This document shows, piece by piece, positions 56,553 through 64,000 of a DNA stretch of 64,000 nt; position 1 is the stretch's first letter, and the number at the start of each line of letters is the position of its first letter. This DNA is from Laburnicola sp. R22_1 (taxonomy: Eukaryota > Ascomycota > Dothideomycetes > Pleosporales > Didymosphaeriaceae). Where the stretch lies: the NCBI GenBank assembly GCA_014281115.1, contig JACONQ010000004.1, forward strand, positions 2,604,001-2,668,000, written 5' to 3'. The notes beneath the pieces are model-generated. The model made no database searches, was not told the origin of the DNA, and saw nothing but the letters and a program-made list of their open reading frames with translations. Both the position numbers and the translations under genes were made by a program.

Positions 56553-59314
56553 CTAGATCTTCTCCTCCAGTCGCACAGTCATGCCCGTGATAGGCACCCG
56601 CGACAATTTCTTCTGCTCTTCCAGATCCTTTTCCCTCTGCAGGCGCTTCGAGGCTGCATCGACCTGCACCTCTACCAGTCGGTCCAAGCTCGCCGCCAGC
56701 GTCTCCGCATTCCCGTCTCCCACCAGCATCTGGAAGTCCCTCTTGGTGGCCAGGGCGAGTTGATCTTCTAGCGCTCGAATCGATTTCACGCGGAGATCTG
56801 CGATGTCTTTCACGAGCTTCTCTTCAGCCTCCGCACGCGCCTTCTTCGCCGCCTCTTCGCGCTCAGCAGCGTTCGCTTCGTCCGCTTTGCGCTTCTCGGC
56901 CCGCAAGGCATCACGCTTCGCCTTCATCGCAAGGTACCGCGCAGAGTGACCGAGAGCTTGGCCATCCTTCTTCACGAAACCAGGGTTGTTGACAGGTGGA
57001 GCTGTGAAGAAGAGCACTCGGCCTTGCTCGTCCCGCTGGAACTGCTCGCGGACGTCGGCGGGAATCGAAGCATTGGCGTGATCCGGTAAGACATACACCT
57101 CGACTGGCTGTGGTGCTCTATATCCACCAGGAGGCTGCTGGATGACAGGCTGCTGGTATGATGGAGCGGGTCGAGGGTACTGCGATACTGTTGCCGGGGG
57201 TTGCGGTGTGGAGAGCGGTATATGAGGGGTAATTGGCTGGTAACCAGTATTCTGCGGCGCGGGCTGGTGAGAGAAAGGCGCGGGTGATTGTGAGTGCGTG
57301 TGATAGGTTGTATGGGCCGGAGTGTATGCGGTCGCCATAGGAGCCGGTTGTGGCGTAGGTGCCGGCATGGGTGACGGCGACGGAACCACGAGCGGATATG
57401 TCCTCTGTGCATCACCATAACCGTTTATCTGCGGGGTAGGTATCGTTGGGATAGGCATCGCGGGGGCTGGGGGAGGTTGAGGTGGAGGAGACGGTGTCGG
57501 CTCTGGTGGGGGTGAGTCCTATATATAATAGTAAGAATTTGTTTGTTGCCGGGTAAGCCAAGTTTCTATGACCACTTACCTTGGGGTCGCGCGGACGACG
57601 GTGAACAGCGCCTATCTTTGGCGGCGCATTTTCAGCACCCCACTCAGGCTTTGGCAAGTCATCCGTCTCCTTTTGCTCGTCTTTCAGTAGGTATGCAATC
57701 GGGCTGGGCACCTTTTTGAGCTTTCTCGGCGCATCGAACAGATCCATGACGTAGTCCTTGTCGCGAACCTCGTCTGGTAGACAGCTCGCCCAAGTCTTGA
57801 TCTTGTTCAGCTTGTGATTCTCCTCATTGTACCGCGCCTCGCAAACGTATATCTCCTTATCTAGTGGAAAGTCGCGCGGACGGCCTTTGTTGTACCGCGT
57901 GACGAACATTACAAAGCAGCGGTCTACAACCTCATCAATGGGATGATCACGGTATTGTCCCGTCTTCACCACTTCATTCTCCAAAAAATGGCGGTCGAAG
58001 CGATGTACGGTTTGTTCGGGTCGATAGTACCAGCACGCATTCACCCACTTACCGCCGTCCGCATCTTGCCACGTCCGGTAAATCTGAGCTACGATAGGTT
58101 TGGTCAAGTCATTCGCGTTCTGGATGTGCACCCAGTCTCCAACCTTCCACAGCTCACCGTTATGCAAGATTCCATTCGGCATAGGTATACGACCCTCTTC
58201 CATGACAAATTCCGAATCATCCTTTTCCTTCTCTTGCTTGGCAACTTTTCGCGACTCTTTTTGTAGGTGCACGGCATCTTTGTAAATCTGACTATCTTCC
58301 TCGTTATATTGCTTCGCGTTCTCAAACATGAGCTCCACGTCCTGCATGAAATGGTCCACCGAGTTGTACTTCTTCCGCTTGAGCTTCCTCTTCAGGACGT
58401 CCATGGCCATCGGACTCTTGATTTCAGCGTGGTATTCAGGCATGGCGGCCTTGTCCGGGACGCGTTCGAAGGCAGAGACCATGAGCTTGTTCTGCGAGTT
58501 TCTCGGCTTCCGAATCGCCTTCATAATGGCCTTGATCCTGGCCTCCATGGGGGTATCCACCCGCGGCGGCCGTCCGCGCTTCTTTCTCGACTCTGGGTCA
58601 TCTTTCGCATCGTCCTTTCGAGAGCCCGGTTCCCGCTTCGTGATGGCGGCGGTCGAGCGAGGTCCACGCCTCTTCCTTCGCTTGCCATCCTCCTCATCGT
58701 CGTCGTCCACATCGTTTTCTTCCAGCTCCTCGTCTAAGTCTTCTTCGTCGTCTTCGTCGTCCTCCTCATCCTCTTCTTCGGGCAGCAGAGGGTCCTGTTC
58801 AGGAATCTCGCCGAGGTATGGTAACTTCGTAACCTCTGTAGTCACAATCTTGGCATCGACCAATTTCTTCAGCTCCTGCTCGATTGCCTTTTTCACCTCA
58901 AGCGCATCGACGTATGCCTGCGAATCCTGCCGGTTGTAGACTTGGGCATTGTGCGGGATGAGCGCAAAGTCGCGCACAAATTCGGGGAACGACTTGTAGT
59001 CTTGCTGCGAAATCTTCCGTTTGATCTCGCTGAAGGCCATGGGCTCCTTGATGACCTCATAATAGTCGGGCAGCGCTCGCTTGTTAACCTTGCGCTGGAA
59101 GAGCTTCGTAGGGTCGTATCCGCTGCGCATTCTATTAGCACTAGCCAAGCCCACATGGCGCATCGACTCACTCTTCGGTCCTGTAGGCGTACATGGCCGT
59201 CAGCATCTCCGACATGGCCTTCCACTCCTCATCCGTCACCGTCGACGTTGCGCCATCCGGGGCCGTTTCCGTCGTCGGCACCGGCGTCGAGCTCGCAGCG
59301 CGTCCGGACGCCAT
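56553..59314 (-). CDS. rsc1: RSC chromatin-remodelling subunit, Rsc1/Rsc2 type
   Basis: Three exons, complement(56553..57518, 57580..59131, 59172..59314), 886 aa. Introns are 61 and 40 bp, the latter near the lower size limit; junctions give YRTEE|MRSGYDPTKLF and RPRDPK|DSPPPEP. Domains in order: bromodomain 1 (about 52-137; ALPDYYEVIKEPMAFSEI, NAQVYN), an acidic run (about 165-197), an AT-hook (KKRGRPPR, 231-238), bromodomain 2 (about 243-339; YHAEIKSPMAMDVLKRKL, NAKQYN), and a BAH domain (about 375-510; GDWVHIQN, WYYRPEQTVH, YVCEARYNE). That set and order matches yeast Rsc1/Rsc2, nucleosome-binding subunits of the RSC remodeller that recognise acetyl-lysine. The C-terminal third is Pro/Gln-rich and then coiled-coil (KRDALRAEKRKADEANAAER). 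Head-to-head with otu1. Confidence 0.93.
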
Positions 59315-59746
59315 CTTGATCGCTTTCTTGGGCTGCGTCGAGATGCGCGACCGTGATATACAACTGTCGCGATGTACTGGGCTCAGCGCGTCGCGAGATG
59401 TGAGGCCAGGGAAGTCGCGATTCGCGTGGGCCCGTGCATGCCGGCGCTCGGTGAAATGGGTTCTTCCGCGATCGATGCAGGGGCGTGGCGTGGCGGGTGA
59501 CGTGCCACTCACAGCTCATGCCTTTCCGCGTTCGAGTCGCAGATTCCGGCACTCTCACCCGCTGCCACTTCACCACCATCCGCTGACTCGCACAGAAGTG
59601 CGGTTGCTAAGCCGACGCCTCGCCTGCAACCGGCCGCGTCGGTGCACACATTTTCCGCCTTTATATTTACGTGACCAGGCTGTCACCGCATCTTTCCACC
59701 GTTCCGATCGACTGCCGAGGACTTCGCCCTCCGTTAACTATTCACA
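59315..59746. promoter_or_regulatory. Divergent promoter between rsc1 and otu1
   Basis: 432 bp between two outward-facing start codons must contain both promoters and 5' leaders. The frames seen inside extend from coding exons and are not independent genes. Confidence 0.55.
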
Positions 59747-60727
59747 ATGCCGATTAGAATACGACTACGAGCGCCAGACGGACAGCATACCATCACCCTC
59801 GACGACAACGCCGCCGTGTCCGACCTCCTCTCCTCCATCACCTGCACCACGAACCTGCCCCTCTTCGAGCTGAAATGGGGATTCCCGCCGCAGCCCCTCG
59901 ACCCGGCACTATACGGCATGAGCACATTACTCAGCGACACGGACCTGAAGTTGAATGGCGCGCAGATCATGGTACTGGCGCAAGCAACTGGCGATCCCAG
60001 CGAGATCACCCAGGCTCAGCAATCCGACCAACAAAAGTCTGCACCGCTATCACTGAAAAGCAAACAGAGCGAGGCCTTAAAGAACTCTCCCGAAGTACCT
60101 CTCCCCTCACGGGGCGGCATGATAGTGCTCAGAGTCATGCCCGACGACAACAGCTGCATGTTCAGAGCCCTCGGCTCAGCGGTGCTTTCTTCGACACTTG
60201 ACTCCATGACCGAACTACGCTCGATGGTTGCCCAGGGCATCCAGGCCGACCCCGAAACATACAACGAAGCCATCCTAGAGCGAAAACCAGACGAATACTG
60301 CCAATGGATATCATACTCCGATTCCTGGGGTGGTGGCATAGAGCTCAGTATACTCTCGAAGGAGTTCGACATCGAGATATGTAGCATCAACGTACAGGAT
60401 CTCCGCGTGGACAAGTTCAACGAGGGTCGACCGAAGCGCTGTATATTGGTGTATTCGGGGATTCACTACGACACCATTGCTTTCGTACCACAAGGCGTTT
60501 CAACGCTCGATACAGAGAACGACGTCAAACTCTTCCCCTCTAGTGACGACGAATATTTAGAGGCGGCGAAATTACTATGTGCAGAGCTGAGGAAAAAACA
60601 TTATTATACGGACACGCAGAAGTTCGACATTAAATGCAACGTCTGCGGCTGGAAGGGCAAAGGGGAGCGGGGAGCTACACAACATGCGCAAGAAACCGGG
60701 CATATGAGCTTTGGAGAAGGGAGCTGA
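59747..60727 (+). CDS. otu1: Ubiquitin thioesterase OTU1 (YOD1 family)
   Basis: A single exon of 326 aa. The N-terminus is a ubiquitin-like UBX-type domain (MPIRIRLRAPDGQHTITLDD, then GFPPQPLD). The OTU cysteine-protease domain has D134-D-N-S-C137 (DDNSCMFRAL) as catalytic Cys region and His240 in SGIHYDTIA. A C2H2-type zinc finger closes the protein (C297, C300, then HAQETGH). Length and three-part architecture match yeast Otu1 and human YOD1, deubiquitinases that bind p97/Cdc48 through the UBX-like domain and trim ubiquitin chains in ER-associated degradation. All expected catalytic residues are present. The absence of introns is in keeping with its compact form. Confidence 0.95.
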   Translation: MPIRIRLRAPDGQHTITLDDNAAVSDLLSSITCTTNLPLFELKWGFPPQPLDPALYGMSTLLSDTDLKLNGAQIMVLAQATGDPSEITQAQQSDQQKSAPLSLKSKQSEALKNSPEVPLPSRGGMIVLRVMPDDNSCMFRALGSAVLSSTLDSMTELRSMVAQGIQADPETYNEAILERKPDEYCQWISYSDSWGGGIELSILSKEFDIEICSINVQDLRVDKFNEGRPKRCILVYSGIHYDTIAFVPQGVSTLDTENDVKLFPSSDDEYLEAAKLLCAELRKKHYYTDTQKFDIKCNVCGWKGKGERGATQHAQETGHMSFGEGS

Positions 60728-61156
60728 TGGCGTTGCCACTGTACAGGCATAAGTGCGGCAGGTGAACCACAGGGATATTCTTCGATGACTTTACGATCAG
60801 CAAAGTGTATTATAGGCACTGCTATGACAGCGCATATACCCAAGATGTAGTCGGCAGTATAGAATATAGAGCGATCCCGCGATTGGCACGATATGAAAAT
60901 CTTTCCACACTATATGACTCAAAGGCCAAGGCCTCCACCAGTGTATATCACAGAAGTGAGTCGCTCCGTGCCCCGTTCCTGGTTGTTATGCTCACTGCAT
61001 GTGAACTGACTTTAATGACTTGTTCACTTATAGGCGCATCGAACCCGTAACTAAAATACGTTATTCAATCATCAAAGACCTTAATTAATCCAATATTCCA
61101 CCTCCACATCCCAAACCAAACCTCCAAACCAAACCTCTCCCATCCCCACAAACACC
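60728..61156. other. Convergent intergenic region, no supported gene
   Basis: 429 bp between the ends of otu1 and the glycosidase-like gene, containing only 3' untranslated sequence as far as I can tell. C/A-rich sequence around 61,080-61,160. Confidence 0.5.
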
Positions 61157-63551
61157 TCACATCGCCCTCCCAAACCCCTCAACCACGACCTCCCATCCCT
61201 CGGGGAAAACCGGTCCCGCACGCCCATCCCACCCACCAGCCATCATCCCCACAGCAAGCAGCAAGCCCGCGCTAGCAGGAAAATACGGCGTGGGGACTCT
61301 CGTCCCGCCTTCAGGCATACCTACGTCGTTGATCTGGTTATTCGGGTCGAGCAGCCAGCTCACGGCTTTTTCGCCGTCGCCTAGGCGGGCGGCGGTTAGG
61401 GCGAAGAGGGGGAAGTCCCAGCCTGGATAAGGGGGGGAAGTTAGTAGTTGTGAGATAGATGGAGGTTGGGGAGGTGGAGTGGGGTGGAGCGTACCGTAGA
61501 GGTCTTTTAGGTTCCAGGATTGGTAGACTTTTGCTAGGGTGGATGTGAAGATTGTGGTGTTTAGGCGGGGGTCCGGGGGAAGCCTGGGGCGGGGAGAATG
61601 AGTTAGTATCTTGAGCTGTAATGAATTCCATACATTATGAAATGCGGGCGAGCATGTGATGCATATGTATCTAAAGTAGTGTAGGTACGTACCAACCGTA
61701 GATACCGAGCAGACCGGGGTGATCTTCCGCTGTTGTGGGTGTCGTCCACATGTCTTTGATACCTTCGTAGAGAACGTATACATCGTCTTCGATGGGGAAT
61801 TGGGCGACATTGTCCTTTACTGTTCGCCAGTTGGTGGGTACAGGCTTGCCTTGTCGGGTTCGCCATTTGGCCGCGACATCGAGACCGAAGCGCCAGTAGG
61901 CTAATTCAAATGTCGGATTAATGGTTTGGTTAGGGTTGGTATTCTCTGAGACGGGATACATTGCTGGAAGTCCGATTAGATCATATCTCGGAGTTACGTG
62001 TCGCTAAGGCTTGCTTACGAGGGCCCAAATCATAGACTTTCGTGGTTTGGTTATACCATGCGTAGCTGACCATGAAGTCAGCTACACCGGTTAGAATTCG
62101 ATCCCATTTCTCGAGTGTCTTGTTGGTGGGAAACTTCCTGTACTCCATCTCGGCGAACCACATCGGATGCGGTTGCTGCCAGATTAGCAGAGAATTGATC
62201 TCCCCAGGTGCGGGGCGTCCGGTGGGATCGCTCATCTTCCCGATCCGCGCACCTTTGTAGCCTTGGTGCTTGGCTCGGTCGTAGCTGGAAGGCAGGAATC
62301 GGCTGTAGACGCCGATGCTGCGGTTGTATAGTGACCATTTGTTCCAGATTTGCCAGTGGGCGAGATGCCTGGATTTCGGTGGATATAAGCATGTCTTTCA
62401 TACGCATTGGCTGTTACGGAATACACTCACCAGAAGACCATCTCGAGATGGAACTTTCCATACCAGCCGTTGTTCACAAGACCCGATTCCTGCGCAGGGT
62501 CTCTACCAGCTCCGTTCACAGCCAGGAGGTACTGTGTGAGTATGATGCGGCGCTGGAGTTCTTTGGCTGAAGAGTTTGTTGCAGTCGGCAATGAGATGAA
62601 TGCACCCTTGGACCAGTATTCATGCCACCAATCCGCTGCCTCGTCCTTGATATCCTCAAACGTGCCGGATTTTTTTCCAACCTTGGGCGCAAAGGTTACG
62701 GTAAAGGTGAGCGCCGTATCCTCCTTGCCAGGTCTCAAAACGTATTGGTGAGTTGCATTGTTCGTCCGTGCAATATGCGCGTCACCTTCCCACTCAATCT
62801 CAGCGACATAAGTTGTCGCATCCAAATTATGAATGATTGTAGCGCTATTACCCCTCTGTTCCAGGGTCGTTGTATGGTTTGAAGTGGCATTGAAGAGTCC
62901 CACAAACGGGGCATCGAACTTGTTCTTCCCGTTGGCGTAAGGGAAGTCAAAGAAGACCCCGAAGTTTCCACTTCCCAGTAGTTTTGATTCGATCTCCACC
63001 CCAACTGTATCCGTATCCGGACTTCCGATAGTCTGTACGTGAACTTTGCTACCGTTTAGCGTAAACGAAGATAATATCCTTCCTTCCCACAGGTCCAGCT
63101 CCTGTGACTTCTGCTCCAACGTGTTTTCAGTGATATTTCTGCCCCCAAACCACAACCCCACCCTTCCAAGATTGATGCGATGCGGGTTCGCTCTCAGCCA
63201 TTGGCTGATGTCCTTTTGCGCAGGATTGGGTTGATTGTAGTTGACGAGCCGCCCATGAGTCCACCAGTCCCGGCCAGTAAAGTCTGAAATCGCCGTCTGA
63301 TTCGGTGTGGATGGCAGCGATGAGTTGTGCCAGCCCCATGATGATAGAGTATTGTGCGGGAGGAATGTTTGAAGCCCAGTGACATCAACGCCAAACGCGA
63401 AATCACCATTTCCGACCTGAAGTGGACTGTAGGGGTGTGACTCGTTTAGCTTTAGATTGAACTGTCGCACAACAGATTCGCGGTCGATCTTGCAGGTGGC
63501 GAGTACCACCAGGGTGGTGAGCAGTGTAGTTCGTTTCAACATTTTCGGCAT
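61157..63551 (-). CDS. Secreted six-hairpin glycosidase-like protein
   Basis: Five exons, complement(61157..61422, 61495..61583, 61693..61963, 62019..62368, 62431..63551), 698 aa. Introns are 72, 109, 55 and 62 bp. Junctions keep phase (EMVFW|HLAHWQIWNKW, YDLGP|PMYPVSEN, GIYGW|LPPDPRLN, KDLYG|WDFPLFALTAARLG). An N-terminal signal peptide (MPKMLKRTTLLTTLVVLATC) and many N-glycosylation sites indicate secretion. SPLQVGNGDFAFGVDVTGLQ near residue 45 and the helical C-terminal half (WHEYW, WYGKFHLEMVFWHLAHW, PMWFAEMEYR) resemble (alpha/alpha)6 glycoside hydrolases of the GH65/GH95-like clan. The E in HLEMVFW is a candidate catalytic acid, but I cannot assign a CAZy family or substrate. The start is the first true ATG (63,551); another Met lies three codons later. 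Confidence 0.85.
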
Positions 63552-64000
63552 CTGAGAGAGCGGGAGCAATGAAGAACATATTGTATTATCTGCGACTTGT
63601 GCAACTTCATTACGTCGTCCCGGGTTACCGACGTAATGGATGTGCTTTACATTGATGGATAAATTGCCGGTTGATGAAGGTCTCTAGCGGCCGAAACGCA
63701 GCGGGGTCGCGCGATCGACAGACACGCTTCAATCCCCATGAAAGGGGATCCCAAATGTACTACTAGACGTATTTAATGGGTGAATCTGAGAGCTAGGACG
63801 ATATAATGCTGCTTGGTTGAAGTTGTACCTACGGTTGGTTATAACGGTGTTGAAAAGTGCCTTGCCTATTCGGGTTACGGTCAATTGTCCTTATCGATAA
63901 GACCGATGTCAAAAAAGTTCAGTGCAGACTCGGGTCACAAACACAACACATATCATGGCCAAGCTACAGGATGGAGAGCCACATAACGCAGAAAAAGAGT
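63552..64000. other. Upstream region of the glycosidase-like gene
   Basis: 449 bp to the window edge. It presumably contains the promoter of the secreted enzyme; no other gene is supported. Confidence 0.4.

Overview
The window is nuclear DNA from a filamentous ascomycete. The evidence is short introns (about 40-116 bp, GT..AG), gene families typical of Pezizomycotina, and a sharp split between an AT-saturated, repeat-filled block and a gene-bearing block. The heavily C-to-T-mutated block (repeat-induced point mutation, RIP) next to compact genes would suit a Dothideomycete such as a member of Pleosporales. That placement is inference.

Positions 1 to about 16,980 are a RIP-degraded AT-rich block. 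It holds a complete but dead Ty3/gypsy chromovirus (two LTR copies, about 1-333 and 6,425-6,765, around recognisable zinc knuckle, protease, RT, RNase H, integrase and chromodomain relics), the 3' end of a second one, telomere-like 33-bp repeats, and further AT-rich relics I could not identify. One Tc1/mariner element (9,547-11,080) with perfect 45-bp inverted ends sits in it with normal base composition, so it arrived after most of the RIP. Its transposase frame is broken by only two stops.

Positions 17,000-45,542 carry ordinary genes: a BTB/POZ protein (-), a possible small protein (-), a 783-aa fungal protein of unknown function (-), a methionine-permease-like amino acid transporter (+), a SPIN90/Ldb17 actin regulator (+), an MFS monocarboxylate-type transporter (-), an ER TPR-DnaJ co-chaperone of the P58IPK/DNAJC3 type (-), a GH5 steryl-glucosidase-like enzyme (+), an Msn5/exportin-5 karyopherin (+) and a 2-oxoglutarate/Fe(II) oxygenase (+). 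I resolved exon structures by joining frames at GT..AG sites so that family motifs stay in phase.

From about 45,735 to 53,000 there is no convincing gene. The stretch is a long, strongly degenerate array of short modules: ATG(T)G, then a pyrimidine-rich run of about 20 nt, then an A-tract, repeating every 43-70 bp. A nearly intact 50-bp tandem repeat at its left part may be the parental unit. A 745-bp non-autonomous hAT-like element with an exact 8-bp target duplication (TCGAAACG) is inserted in the array. This array is the best candidate for something undescribed.

Positions 53,600-63,551 return to genes: a ubiquitin-like/AN1 zinc-finger protein ending its ubiquitin-like part in LRGG (-), an RSC1/2-type double-bromodomain/BAH chromatin-remodeller subunit (-), divergently paired with the deubiquitinase OTU1 (+), and a secreted six-hairpin-glycosidase-like protein (-). 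The genes share no obvious pathway. The notable layout features are two head-to-head pairs (DNAJC3-like/GH5 and RSC1/OTU1) and the AT/GC compartment border.
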